Below, piece after piece: positions 37,062-46,256 of a stretch of DNA of 64,000 nucleotides (its first letter is position 1; each line of letters starts with the position of its first letter). Where the stretch lies: positions 40,047 through 104,046 of the forward strand of contig NZ_KZ984455.1 of assembly GCF_003569915.1 (NCBI RefSeq), in the 5' to 3' direction. The DNA comes from Comamonas testosteroni (GTDB lineage Bacteria; Pseudomonadota; Gammaproteobacteria; Burkholderiales; Burkholderiaceae_C). A program made the translations under genes and the position numbers. The notes under the pieces were generated by a model. The model was given only the letters and a program-made list of their open reading frames with translations, searched no databases and was not told the origin of the DNA.

Positions 37062-37784
37062 TCAGCTCTGGCACTGCTGGCTGTTGACGATGCGCTTGAG
37101 CGCCTCGGTGTCCAGAATGCGCAGATGGCGCTGCTTGACTTCCACAATGCCTTCTTCGGCGAACTTGGAGAAAGTGCGGCTCACGGTTTCGAGCTTCAGG
37201 CCCAGGTAGCTGCCGATTTCCTCGCGCGTCATGCGCAGCACCAGCTCGGACTTGGAAAAACCACGGGCCGACAGACGCTGCACCAGATTGAGCACAAAGG
37301 CCGCCAGACGCTCTTCAGCGCGCATGCTGCCCAGCAGCAGCATCACGCCATGCTCGCGCACGATCTCGCGGCTCATGACCTTGTGCACATGGTTTTGCAA
37401 TGCAGTCACTTCGCGCGAGAGTTCTTCGAGCTTGTCGAAGGGCATCACGCAAACCTCGGCATCCTCCAGCGCCACGGCGTCGCAGGTGTGGTGGTCGTTG
37501 ACGATACCGTCCAGGCCGATGATTTCCCCCGCCATCTGAAAGCCGGTGACCTGGTCGCGTCCGTCCTCGGTCGCCACGCAGGTCTTGAAAAAGCCGGTGC
37601 GAATGGCGTACAGCGAGGTGAACTCTTCGCCATTGCGAAAAAGCAGGCCCCCGCGCTTGATCTTGCGGCGCGTGGCCACAATAGAGTCAATGCGCTCCAT
37701 CTGCTCATCGTCCAGGCCCATGGGCATGCACAGTTCACGCAGATTGCAGTTGGAGCAGGATGCTTTGATGGTCTGAAGATTCAT
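37062..37784 (-). CDS. fnr: FNR-type oxygen-sensing transcriptional regulator
   Basis: 240-residue CRP/FNR regulator. The N-terminal cysteines in CSNCNLRELC plus a fourth in HHTCDAV are placed as in FNR and should hold an oxygen-labile 4Fe-4S cluster. Cyclic-nucleotide-like sensor fold (about 25-150), dimer helix, and helix-turn-helix with the FNR recognition pattern LGLKLETVSRTFSKF. It is expected to activate usp-ccoI and hemN through the boxes seen at 28636 and 37899. Divergent from hemN. Confidence 0.95.
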   Translation of the reverse strand: MNLQTIKASCSNCNLRELCMPMGLDDEQMERIDSIVATRRKIKRGGLLFRNGEEFTSLYAIRTGFFKTCVATEDGRDQVTGFQMAGEIIGLDGIVNDHHTCDAVALEDAEVCVMPFDKLEELSREVTALQNHVHKVMSREIVREHGVMLLLGSMRAEERLAAFVLNLVQRLSARGFSKSELVLRMTREEIGSYLGLKLETVSRTFSKFAEEGIVEVKQRHLRILDTEALKRIVNSQQCQS

Positions 37785-37898
37785 GGGCTTTAGAGCAACA
37801 GCGCAGACAGACTCTGAAATGAGAAGTCACGCTGATTATTGACCTCGTGGTTGGGGATGAGATGGATCAAATTGTCGCAGCACTTGCCTTGGCATCCC

Positions 37899-37912
37899 TT
37901 GATGTGAATCAA
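37899..37912. promoter_or_regulatory. Perfect FNR box between fnr and hemN
   Basis: TTGATGTGAATCAA fits TTGAT-N4-ATCAA exactly. A class II position would place the hemN start near 37947 (CACATT as -10) and an fnr start near 37864 (GACAAT as -10, minus strand), so it may serve both hemN activation and fnr autoregulation. Confidence 0.85.
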
Positions 37913-38057
37913 GGACAGGGTGTTTGCCTTGGGGCACATTGAGCACACTGATTCTAAAAAACATGCGCTCACTGCAACTGGGCAAGAGCTGGTGCCGTCC
38001 GAAAAGCGCTCGGTGCTGTCGTCTGCTGCAATGTGAGCACACCCTGACAAACACACT

Positions 38058-39440
38058 ATGACCGCCGTTACGCCCGATCTGCTAAGCCGTTTTGATATTC
38101 CTGGGCCTCGCTACACGTCGTTTCCAACAGCTGACCGTTTTGTTGAGGCTTTCGGTCCTGACGACTATACCTTGGCATTGCAGCAGCGCAAGTCCTATTC
38201 GGGCGCACGGCCCCTGCCGCTGTCACTTTATATCCATGTGCCGTTTTGCGAGTCGCTGTGCTACTACTGCGCCTGCAACAAGATCGTCACCAAGCACCAT
38301 GAAAAAGGCGCCCAGTACCTGGACTATCTGCGCCGCGAAGTCGCCATGCATACCGCGCATTGCGGCAAGGGGCAGGTGGTCAGCCAACTGCACCTGGGCG
38401 GCGGAACGCCCACGTTCTTCAATGATGATGAATTGCGCCAGCTGATGGCGTTGATGCGCGAGCATTTCAAGCTGGACCCCGCAGGCGAGTACTCGGTGGA
38501 GGTGGACCCGCGCACGGTCAGCAATGAGCGCCTGCTGGCACTCAAGGAGATGGGCTTTAACCGCCTGAGCTTTGGCGTGCAGGACTTTGACCCCGATGTG
38601 CAGAAAGCCGTGCACCGCGTGCAGCCTGCAGAGCAGGTATTCGCACTCGTGGCAGAGGCGCGCCGCCTGGGTTTTGTCTCCATCAACGTGGACCTGATCT
38701 ACGGCTTGCCCAAGCAGACTCCGCAGTCATTTGCGCGCACGCTGGAGCAAGTCAATGCGCTGCGCCCTGACCGTATTGCGCTGTACGCCTATGCGCACCT
38801 GCCGGAGCGCTTCAAGCCGCAGCGGCGCATCGAGTCGGCAGACCTGCCCATGGGGCAGGACAAGCTCAATATGCTGTCCAGCGCCATCGACGCCTTCATG
38901 GGCGCTGGTTACGTCTATGTGGGCATGGACCACTTTGCGCTGCCTGATGACTCGCTGGCCATTGCCAAGCGTCAAGGCCGTCTGCACCGCAACTTCCAAG
39001 GCTACAGCACCCAGCCTGACTGCGATCTGATTGCGCTGGGCGTGTCGGCCATTGGCAAAGTGGGGGCCACCTACAGCCAGAACGTCAAGACGCTGGAGGA
39101 GTACTACGACGCCATCGACGCAGGACAGCTGCCTGTGCAGCGTGGCCTGGCATTGTCTCGTGATGATATGGTGCGCCGCGCGGTCATCATGGCCGTGATG
39201 TGCCAGGGGGCGGTGCTGTTTGAGCCCATGGAGCAGGCCTGGCTGATCAGCTTTCGTGAATATTTCGCGCCAGAGATGAAGGCGCTGGACGAGATGCAGA
39301 AGAACGGCTTGCTGACCTGCGATGAAGAAGGGTTTCAGGTCACGGCGCTGGGCTGGTTCTTTGTGCGCGGAGTAGCCATGCTGTTTGACCGCTATTTGCA
39401 GGCCGACAAGACCCGCGCGCGGTTTTCACGCATCATCTAG
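38058..39440 (+). CDS. hemN: Oxygen-independent coproporphyrinogen III oxidase
   Basis: 460-residue radical SAM enzyme converting coproporphyrinogen III to protoporphyrinogen IX without O2. Cluster motif CESLCYYCACNKI (CX3CX2C plus the fourth HemN cysteine), YTSFPTADRF at the N-terminus and the HemN C-terminal domain (about 350-460). Provides haem for the cbb3 complex at low oxygen; its upstream region carries a perfect FNR box. Confidence 0.96.
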   Translation: MTAVTPDLLSRFDIPGPRYTSFPTADRFVEAFGPDDYTLALQQRKSYSGARPLPLSLYIHVPFCESLCYYCACNKIVTKHHEKGAQYLDYLRREVAMHTAHCGKGQVVSQLHLGGGTPTFFNDDELRQLMALMREHFKLDPAGEYSVEVDPRTVSNERLLALKEMGFNRLSFGVQDFDPDVQKAVHRVQPAEQVFALVAEARRLGFVSINVDLIYGLPKQTPQSFARTLEQVNALRPDRIALYAYAHLPERFKPQRRIESADLPMGQDKLNMLSSAIDAFMGAGYVYVGMDHFALPDDSLAIAKRQGRLHRNFQGYSTQPDCDLIALGVSAIGKVGATYSQNVKTLEEYYDAIDAGQLPVQRGLALSRDDMVRRAVIMAVMCQGAVLFEPMEQAWLISFREYFAPEMKALDEMQKNGLLTCDEEGFQVTALGWFFVRGVAMLFDRYLQADKTRARFSRII

Positions 39441-39443
39441 CGC

Positions 39444-40154
39444 ATGTTGTTTTCGCTGGTCTGGACTGCTTTGATCATGGGGCTCGTGGGTGGGCCCCAT
39501 TGTCTTGTCATGTGTGCTGCGCCTTGCAGTGCGGTCACGGGTGCTGGCCCGGCGGCGGGTCAGCCTGTGACCGTGCACGGGCTGCAAAAGTACCAGTGGC
39601 TGCGCGCCGGCCTGTTTCATCTGGGGCGTATTGCCGGTTACGCGTTGATTGGTGCCGTGGCGGCGGTGGCCATGGAGAGTCTGTCCTGGCTCACCAGCCA
39701 GACCACCGCGCTGCAAAAACTCTGGACATTGATGCATGTGGCCGTCATGGCCTGGGGGCTGGCCATGGTGGTGCAGGCGCGTCAGCCCATCTGGCTCGAG
39801 CGCGCTGGGCGTGCGGCCTGGGCCAAGGTTCAGCCCTGGGTCAGCGCACCGGGCGGTAGTCTGGCCGCAGGTTTTGCCTGGGCGCTCATGCCCTGCGGTC
39901 TGCTGTATTCGGCGGTATTGGTCGCGGCGCTCAGTGGCGGCGCATGGCAGGGCGGTCTGTCGATGGCGGCTTTTGCGATAGGCAGTGGTGTCTGGCTGGT
40001 GGGCGGCCCTATGCTGTGGCGTTTGGGACAAACCCGTGTGAACGCTTTTCGCGCCCAGTGGGGTACACGCATCGCTGGCGTCATGCTGATTGGCGTGGCG
40101 GCCTGGGCCTTGTGGATGGATCTGGTCTACAAACCCAGTCTTTGGTGCCGATAA
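39444..40154 (+). CDS. TauE/SafE-like (DsbD_2) membrane protein
   Basis: 236 residues with about six membrane helices; GGPHCLVMCAAPCSA near the N-terminus and WALMPCGLLYSAVLVA mid-protein are the paired Cys/Pro motifs of the DsbD_2/'sulfite exporter TauE/SafE' family found beside cbb3 assembly genes. Homologues are thought to handle copper or thiol chemistry for oxidase maturation; the label sulfite exporter is misleading. Starts three bases after hemN, so co-transcribed. Confidence 0.85.
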   Translation: MLFSLVWTALIMGLVGGPHCLVMCAAPCSAVTGAGPAAGQPVTVHGLQKYQWLRAGLFHLGRIAGYALIGAVAAVAMESLSWLTSQTTALQKLWTLMHVAVMAWGLAMVVQARQPIWLERAGRAAWAKVQPWVSAPGGSLAAGFAWALMPCGLLYSAVLVAALSGGAWQGGLSMAAFAIGSGVWLVGGPMLWRLGQTRVNAFRAQWGTRIAGVMLIGVAAWALWMDLVYKPSLWCR

Positions 40155-40254
40155 GAGTGTTATCCCGGTTGGGGCCGACGCAAAACTTCTGAACTCTTGT
40201 CTTGAGCAAGGGCAGAACTGCGCATAATGCAACATCTTGTATGTCTAGCTAAAA

Positions 40255-41517
40255 GTGAATCGTTTCGTCGCTATTGATATCGGACAGCTGCGTATCGGCA
40301 TGTATGTTCATCTGGAGATGGGCTGGCTCAGCCATCCGTTTCCGGTCAATAGCTTCAAGATCACGACTATCGAACAGTTGCAGGCCCTTCAAGCCCTGCA
40401 ACTGGCGCAGATTCAGTACGACCCTGCACGCAGCGATCCGGAGCCGCAGCCCGATCAAACGCCGCCCGCGCTGTCACCCTCCGAAATTGCAGCTCCTGCG
40501 CGGGAGTTCGTTCACGGCGCAGATATTTGGCGCGTAGATCTGCAGTCGGTGCAAGAGCGCTTTCAGGCAGCCGTTTCCCGTTTTGACTCGGTGCAGTCGC
40601 TGGTGCCCGCCAATCTGCCCGCAGCGCGTTCGCGCAGCGACGAGTTGGTGGGCGAATATGTGGTGCAGCTGGCGCAGAGCAGCAATGTCAGCCTGCATCT
40701 GCTGTTTGACGAAACGGGTGGCTCGGCCAGCGCGCATGGGGTGAACACAGCGGTGCTGGCCTTGCTGCTGGGCAAGACGCTGGGCATGCGGGAGCAAGTG
40801 CTGCATGACCTGGGCGTGGCAGCCCTGCTGCACGATCTGGGCAAGCTGCCCCTGCATATTCCCGCCTCTGCCTGCGTGCTCAATCAAAAGCTGCAGGACA
40901 TCACCCAAGCGCCTTCGCTGTATGCCCGTCATGTGGGCGAGTCCGTCGCGCTGGCTCAGGCCATGGGCTTTGCTCCTTCAGTGACCACGGCCATTGCCCA
41001 GCACCACGAATGGGCCGACGGCAGTGGCTTTCCATTGGGTCTGCTGGCTGCAGACATGGAGCTGGGCGGGCAGATTCTGGCACTGGTCAACAATTACGAG
41101 CGGCTGTGCAATCCACCGGCCGCTCTCGCTGCCCAAACTCCGCATGAGGCACTTGCCAGTCTCTATGGTCAGTACCGCCATCGCTATGCCGGGGATGTGC
41201 TGCGCGCCTTTGTGCAGACGCTGGGCGTGTATCCGCCAGGCTCGTGGGTGGAGCTCAGCGATGGCACCCAGGGCATGGTCGTGAGCGTGAACACCCAGCA
41301 GGCACTCAGGCCCAGCGTGCTGGCCTACAAACCGCTGGGAGGGCAGGGCACGCAGCAATTGGTGGAGCTGTCGCAGCAGGCCGAACTGGGCATCAGGCGT
41401 GGACTGAACAAGGAACAGGTTCAGCCCAAAGCACTCGCAGCTCTGCAACCCAATAGGCACTTGTGCTACTTTTTTGATAGTTCTGCCGCCACCGCCGCAG
41501 AGAAAGCCGCATCGTGA
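40255..41517 (+). CDS. HD-GYP domain protein with DUF3391
   Basis: 420 residues. DUF3391 occupies about 1-140 (VAIDIGQLRIGMYVHLEMGW). The HD-GYP domain (about 165-340) keeps the metal-binding HD in LLHDLGKLPLH (about residue 195) but the signature reads HHEWADGSGFP instead of GYP. HD-GYP enzymes hydrolyse c-di-GMP; the Tyr to Phe change and missing nearby residues leave activity uncertain. GTG start fixed by the conserved N-terminus. Overlaps the next gene by four bases (GTGA). Confidence 0.88.
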   Translation: MNRFVAIDIGQLRIGMYVHLEMGWLSHPFPVNSFKITTIEQLQALQALQLAQIQYDPARSDPEPQPDQTPPALSPSEIAAPAREFVHGADIWRVDLQSVQERFQAAVSRFDSVQSLVPANLPAARSRSDELVGEYVVQLAQSSNVSLHLLFDETGGSASAHGVNTAVLALLLGKTLGMREQVLHDLGVAALLHDLGKLPLHIPASACVLNQKLQDITQAPSLYARHVGESVALAQAMGFAPSVTTAIAQHHEWADGSGFPLGLLAADMELGGQILALVNNYERLCNPPAALAAQTPHEALASLYGQYRHRYAGDVLRAFVQTLGVYPPGSWVELSDGTQGMVVSVNTQQALRPSVLAYKPLGGQGTQQLVELSQQAELGIRRGLNKEQVQPKALAALQPNRHLCYFFDSSAATAAEKAAS

Positions 41518-44021
41518 CATTGCAGCCGTCGCACGCAATCACAGATCGTCTCGACGAGACCCTGATCACTGCCATGCTCGACGGCCTGCAAGAAGCAGTC
41601 TGGCTGTTGGATGCGCGGACATTGCAGGTGCTGCACGTCAATGCCGCCAGTGCGGCACTGACAGGCTATGTGGTCCACGCCGCGCAGGGTCTGCATGTCG
41701 ATGTGCTGTGCGACACGCTGGTGCAGAAGGCTTTCTGGCAGGATGCGAGCAACTGGAGCCACGGCGCACGTTTTCTCTCGCAGATCCAGCGCGCCGACGG
41801 CACATCGGTGGCCGTGGAAATGGCGGTGCAGCCGCTGGCCGCCCAGCCGCCCATGCTGCTGCTGACCATGTTGGACCGCAGCCAGCAACTGGCCCACGAG
41901 GCCGAGCTGGAAACCTTGCTGGCCGAGATGCGCGCCACGCTGGAGTCCACGGCGGACGGCATTCTGGTCTGTGATCTCAAAGGCGGAATACGCGCCTTCA
42001 ACCACCGTTTTGCCCAGCTCTGGCAACTGCCTGCCGAGTTGCTGACGCAGCGCGATGATGCAGCGATCTTTGCCCATCTGGAGTCGCAGATCGCCAGCAG
42101 CGGCAGCGAATTCACGCTGCTGCAGGACGATGCGCCCGATCTGTCTGCGCCGGAGACGACCGAAGTGCTGCAACTGCGCCAGGGCCGTGTGATCGAGCGC
42201 CGCTCCGTGCCGCAGCTCAGCCGCGGCGTGGCCATTGGTCGCATCTATTCCTACCGCGACATCACGGCGGAGTCACTGGCCGCCAGCGAGCAGCGCCTCG
42301 CCGCCCGGGTGTTCGAGTCCAGCCTGGACGGCATCTTCATTGCCGATGAGCAAGGTCGCATCGTGCAGATCAACCCCGCAGGACGCCAGTTGCTGCAGGA
42401 GGCCCATGTCCTGGGTCAGTCCGCCTGGGAGCTGTTCGAGACGGAGGCCGGCGCAGCGACGGGCTTGTTGGAGGAAGCACAGGCGCGCTGGGAGCTGGGG
42501 GGCTTTTGGGAAGGCAATCTGTGGCTGCGCCAGAGCGACGGGGAGCGTTGCGCGGTCTGGCTGTCCTGGGTGGCGCTGCGCGATGGTTATGGCTGCGTGG
42601 TGCAGAGCATGGGTTTTATCCGCGATATGACGCAGCAGCGTAGGGCGCAGAAAAAGATCGAGGAGCTGGCCTTCAACGATGCACTCACGGGCCTGCCCAA
42701 CCGGTTGAGCCTGAGCCGCCATGTGCAAAACGCGATTGCGCAGGCCCAGCGCACGCAGGAGCCGTTCAGCATTCTGTTTCTGGATCTGGACCGCTTCAAG
42801 ATCATCAACGATTCGCTCGGTCATGACTTCGGTGACCGTGTGCTGCGCCTTGTCTCCGAGCGCCTGGGGGGCTTGCTGCGCCCCTGCGACTTGCTGTGCC
42901 GTCTTGGCGGCGACGAGTTCGTGCTCTATCTGCATGGCTGCAGTGGCGAAGGCGCGGCGCGTGTGGCAGAGCGCATTCTGGAAGAAATGCGCCAGCCCTT
43001 CATGCTCGATGGCCTGGGTTTTTCCGTGCAGTGCAGCATTGGCGCGGCGCAGTTCCCCGCAGATGGACTGACGCTCGATGAGCTGATTCGCCAGGCCGAT
43101 ATCGCCATGTACCGCGTCAAGGAGCGTGGGCGGGGCAATTTCAGCTTCTACCAGCCGCAAATGAGCGCAGGCCTGCTTTCGCGCATGAAGCTGGAGCACG
43201 CCATGCGCCAGGCGCTGGATAAGGGCCATATGGCGGTTTACTTCCAGCCGCAGGTGCATATTCCATCGCAGCGCATCGTGGCGGCTGAAGCCTTGCTGCG
43301 CTGGACCGACCCGGAGCTGGGCGTGGTCTCGCCGGCAGTGTTCATCCCGCTGGCCGAAGAGTCCGGCTATGTGGTGGCGCTCGATGCCTGGGTGCTCGAG
43401 CAGTCGGTGCAGGAGGCTGCGCGCTGGCATGCCCAGGGCACGCCGGTGACGGTCTCGGTCAACGTCTCGGCTCTGGAGTTCAGGCAACCTGATTTTGTCG
43501 AGCGTCTGGTGGCCGTGCTGGCCAGCAGCACCTTGCCCGCGCAGTGGCTGGAGCTGGAGCTGACCGAGAGCATTTTGCTGCAGGATGTGCAGGAGATGTC
43601 CATGCGTGTGAACCAGATTGCCGAGCTGGGCGTCGGGCTGGTGATCGACGACTTTGGCACGGGTTACTCCAACCTGTCTTATCTGAAGAAGCTGCCGATT
43701 TCCAAGCTCAAGATCGACCAGAGCTTTGTGCGCGGCCTGCCGCACGAGGCCGAGGACAAGGCCATTGTGGGCGCCATCATCAGCATGGCCCAGGCTCTGG
43801 GCCTGGAGACGGTGGCCGAAGGGGTGGAGACGCAGCAGCAGTGCGCCGCCATTGAGCAGATGCGCGGCGACTACTACCAGGGCTACCTGTGCTCGCCTGC
43901 CATACCTGCGCCGCAGTTCCGCCAAAGCCTCCTGGCGCAAGGCCACCGCACTGAGGAAAACGAGCGCGAACAGGGCCAGGCGCGGACATCGCGGCCCGCG
44001 CACGGCCACCACGCCGATTGA
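41514..44021 (+). CDS. PAS-PAS-GGDEF-EAL c-di-GMP enzyme
   Basis: 835 residues, cytoplasmic (no membrane helices seen). Three PAS-like segments (about 20-125, 140-255, 265-385), GGDEF (about 390-550) with intact RLGGDEF at residue 465 and the inhibitory I-site RPCD five residues before it, and EAL (about 565-815) with EALLRW near 591 and DDFGTGYSNL near 711. Both diguanylate cyclase and phosphodiesterase motifs are intact. GTG start overlaps the HD-GYP stop, so translation is coupled. Confidence 0.93.
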   Translation: MTLQPSHAITDRLDETLITAMLDGLQEAVWLLDARTLQVLHVNAASAALTGYVVHAAQGLHVDVLCDTLVQKAFWQDASNWSHGARFLSQIQRADGTSVAVEMAVQPLAAQPPMLLLTMLDRSQQLAHEAELETLLAEMRATLESTADGILVCDLKGGIRAFNHRFAQLWQLPAELLTQRDDAAIFAHLESQIASSGSEFTLLQDDAPDLSAPETTEVLQLRQGRVIERRSVPQLSRGVAIGRIYSYRDITAESLAASEQRLAARVFESSLDGIFIADEQGRIVQINPAGRQLLQEAHVLGQSAWELFETEAGAATGLLEEAQARWELGGFWEGNLWLRQSDGERCAVWLSWVALRDGYGCVVQSMGFIRDMTQQRRAQKKIEELAFNDALTGLPNRLSLSRHVQNAIAQAQRTQEPFSILFLDLDRFKIINDSLGHDFGDRVLRLVSERLGGLLRPCDLLCRLGGDEFVLYLHGCSGEGAARVAERILEEMRQPFMLDGLGFSVQCSIGAAQFPADGLTLDELIRQADIAMYRVKERGRGNFSFYQPQMSAGLLSRMKLEHAMRQALDKGHMAVYFQPQVHIPSQRIVAAEALLRWTDPELGVVSPAVFIPLAEESGYVVALDAWVLEQSVQEAARWHAQGTPVTVSVNVSALEFRQPDFVERLVAVLASSTLPAQWLELELTESILLQDVQEMSMRVNQIAELGVGLVIDDFGTGYSNLSYLKKLPISKLKIDQSFVRGLPHEAEDKAIVGAIISMAQALGLETVAEGVETQQQCAAIEQMRGDYYQGYLCSPAIPAPQFRQSLLAQGHRTEENEREQGQARTSRPAHGHHAD

Positions 44022-44149
44022 GTGCAGCCATGCTGCGCCATCGTCTATGTTGACGATGTGAGCCACTGCTTTGGCGGCAACAATAGCGCCCAAGTCTTTG
44101 TCCACAGATGGATGGAGTGACTGAGGTCTGTGCTGCAGTCGATTGCTTC

Positions 44150-44210
44150 CAAAACAATAGCTTTATGCCTATGTTTTATAAGGACTAAAGCGGGATTTGA
44201 CTCTTAAATC
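44150..44210 (+). repeat. Dispersed repeat copy R8
   Basis: AACAATAGCTTTATGCC, centre, TAAGGACTAAAGC, then GATTTGACTCTTAAATC. It lies in the gap upstream of the LuxR-type gene. Confidence 0.85.
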
Positions 44211-44255
44211 ACTGGGGCAGGCATTCGGGCGGGTTCTTGTTTTTTTGAGGTGTGC

Positions 44256-45515
44256 ATGCCTGAGAGCGCTTTCTCCAAGATCGGATTTTCTGCTTACAAA
44301 GAATCGTCTCAGGACTGCGTTCTGAAAGATGTCCCCGTGGCGGCTCAGGCAGAGCCCGCTGGCGAGCTGTCCGCTGCGGGCGAGATGACGTCAGGCATCT
44401 CTGCCGAGAACTTCAGTCAGTTGGTCGGCGCGCTCTATGTGGCGGCGACCGATGTGGATGCCTGGAAGGATTTTCTGGAGCTGTTTCGCCTGCAGATTGG
44501 CGGCAACTACGGCTCGCTGATCGTGCGCGACACCCTGGGCGACCATATCGGCTGGGTGATTTCCGCTGCCAATACGCGCCGCACATTGCTTCAGCATGAC
44601 CCGTACGGGTACTGCAGCCCTTTGCGTGACATGCCCCAGGGCACGGTGGTCACCATGGCCGAATGGCTGCCCGAGCGTGAATGGCGGGCCTGCCGCTACT
44701 ACACCGACTGGTGCAAGCATGTGGATGTCTTTCACATCATCGCGCTCGATATCGAGACCGATGACGGCTGCTGCTACGGCCTGCGCGCCACGCGGCCCGA
44801 GCATGCAGCGCCTTTTGGTCCGCGTGAAAAAGCGCTGATGACTCTGCTGCATCCGCACCTCAAGCGTGCGCTCAAAATGCATCTGGCGCTCAACCGTGAC
44901 CGGCAACTGATCTCTCTGTATGGCCGAGCCACGGCTCAGCTGATGGTGGGGGTGGTGATTCTCGATCAGAACGGCATGGTCATCGAAACCAATCCCGCAG
45001 CTACCACCATCCTCAATAGCGGCGATGGCCTGCGCGTCAAGGACGGCGCGCTGGAAGCGGCCTATGCCAACGACAACCGCAAGCTGCAGCGCCTGATTCG
45101 TGATGCGCTGATCCATCCGCAAGATCAGATTCGGGCCATGACCGAAGGCATGTCCGTGGGGAGGCAGTCCGGCCAGCTCAACTGGGGCGTGGTGGTGCAG
45201 AACATCTCTCCCGACGAATGGACCGAGGGCAAGCAGCGCCCCAGCGTGGCCGTGTTTGTGCGCGATACCACGGGCCGCTCGGACCCGCCCGTCAAGCTGG
45301 CCCAGCAGCTGTTTCAGCTCACGCCGGCCGAGACTGCGCTGGCCATTCAGCTGGCCAATGGCCTGTCGCTGGATGAGGCGGCGCAGGAGCTCAATATCCG
45401 CCTGAACACGGCACGCGCCCATCTGCGCTCGATTTTCTCCAAGACCGGAGTGCGTCGTCAGACCGAGCTGGTGCGCCTGTTTCTCAACAGCGTGGCCTGG
45501 CTTGGCAATCACTAA
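44256..45515 (+). CDS. LuxR-type helix-turn-helix transcriptional regulator
   Basis: 419 residues from ATG 44256 (TTGAGGTG four bases upstream); GTG 44250 is less likely. C-terminal LuxR HTH at about 350-415 (LTPAETALAIQLANGLSLDE, ending in KTGVRRQTELVRLF). The central part (about 225-310, GVVILDQNGMVIETNPAATT) is PAS-like; the N-terminal third is not recognised. No response-regulator receiver or acyl-homoserine-lactone domain is evident. Target unknown; it stands alone. Confidence 0.88.
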   Translation: MPESAFSKIGFSAYKESSQDCVLKDVPVAAQAEPAGELSAAGEMTSGISAENFSQLVGALYVAATDVDAWKDFLELFRLQIGGNYGSLIVRDTLGDHIGWVISAANTRRTLLQHDPYGYCSPLRDMPQGTVVTMAEWLPEREWRACRYYTDWCKHVDVFHIIALDIETDDGCCYGLRATRPEHAAPFGPREKALMTLLHPHLKRALKMHLALNRDRQLISLYGRATAQLMVGVVILDQNGMVIETNPAATTILNSGDGLRVKDGALEAAYANDNRKLQRLIRDALIHPQDQIRAMTEGMSVGRQSGQLNWGVVVQNISPDEWTEGKQRPSVAVFVRDTTGRSDPPVKLAQQLFQLTPAETALAIQLANGLSLDEAAQELNIRLNTARAHLRSIFSKTGVRRQTELVRLFLNSVAWLGNH

Positions 45516-45534
45516 GGAGCGTGTGCCCAAAGAA

Positions 45535-45557
45535 AAGGGCCGCTGGATGCGGCCCTT
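45535..45557 (-). terminator. Terminator of the 6S RNA gene
   Basis: On the minus strand AAGGGCCGC, loop ATCCA, GCGGCCCTT followed by TTCTTT. It is just downstream of the 6S 3' end. On the plus strand there is no T-run, so the LuxR-type gene may rely on it only weakly. Confidence 0.8.
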
Positions 45558-45567
45558 CGGGTATCAG

Positions 45568-45741
45568 GTGTCTGCAAACGCCACTGGTTCGTCATCCTGA
45601 ACCGGGGGTTCAGGTGGGCGAGGGCAACCTATCGTTGGGTTCATCTGACGCGAGACGATCACGCTCAATAGGTGATGTACCAAGCCCGTGCTCAGTGAGC
45701 ATTGGTTCAAGGAAATATAAAAACCAGCAGATTTGCAGACG
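45568..45741 (-). ncRNA. ssrS: 6S RNA
   Basis: RNA polymerase-binding regulatory RNA of about 174 nt. The ends form a closing stem: GTCTGCAAA-CTGGTT at the 5' side (minus strand from 45740) pairs with AACCAG-TTTGCAGAC at the 3' side (45570-45589). The 3' arm has CACCTGAACCCCCGGTTCAG, equivalent to the Escherichia coli CACCTTGAACCAAGGGTTCAA block; the 5' arm has CCTTGAACC. A TAAAAT -10 box at 45748-45753 places the start at about 45741. It lies directly downstream of zapA, the conserved 6S location. Confidence 0.87.
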
Positions 45742-45832
45742 GGTGCTATTTTAACGGGGAATGTTCAGCCCATGACCATCAAAACAGCTTTGTCTCAAGG
45801 TTTTCAGGTCTTGAGCAACTGGCTCAAATGGC

Positions 45833-46216
45833 TTACAGCAGACGGGCGTCGTTCTCCAGCGCCTGATCGAGCTTGAGCACCAGTTGCTCGGCCAGTTCCT
45901 GCTGGCGCTGCTGCTCGGCCTGGGCGGCTTCGCTGACTTCGGCGGGCATGGCGGCCTGTTCCTGCTGCAGGGCCTGCATCTCGGCCTGAGCACTGGCCAG
46001 ATGGGCCTGCTGGGCATCGCGGTCCAGCACGTCGAAAGCCATGTTCAGAGCCGCCAGAACGGCCACGCGCTCGCGTGAGCGTACCTTGCCGGTGTCGCGG
46101 ATGCGGGTCATGGCGTCGTCTACGCGGCGCACGGCTTCCATCACACGTTCTTCTTGGCCATCGGGGCAGGTCAGCACATAGCTTTGCTGCATGATTTGCA
46201 CATCGATCTGCTTCAT
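45833..46216 (-). CDS. zapA: Cell division protein ZapA
   Basis: 127 residues: N-terminal FtsZ-binding domain (MKQIDVQIMQQSYVLTCPDG, then VDDAMTRIRDTGKVRSRERVA) and a C-terminal coiled coil (about 65-120) for dimer/tetramer formation. ZapA cross-links FtsZ filaments at the division ring. Upstream on the same strand is a ZapB-like gene (40 bases); downstream is 6S RNA. Confidence 0.95.
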   Translation of the reverse strand: MKQIDVQIMQQSYVLTCPDGQEERVMEAVRRVDDAMTRIRDTGKVRSRERVAVLAALNMAFDVLDRDAQQAHLASAQAEMQALQQEQAAMPAEVSEAAQAEQQRQQELAEQLVLKLDQALENDARLL

Positions 46217-46256
46217 GGGCGTCTGTGGCTGGGTCTGGTGTTGGGGCGTGACGGGG

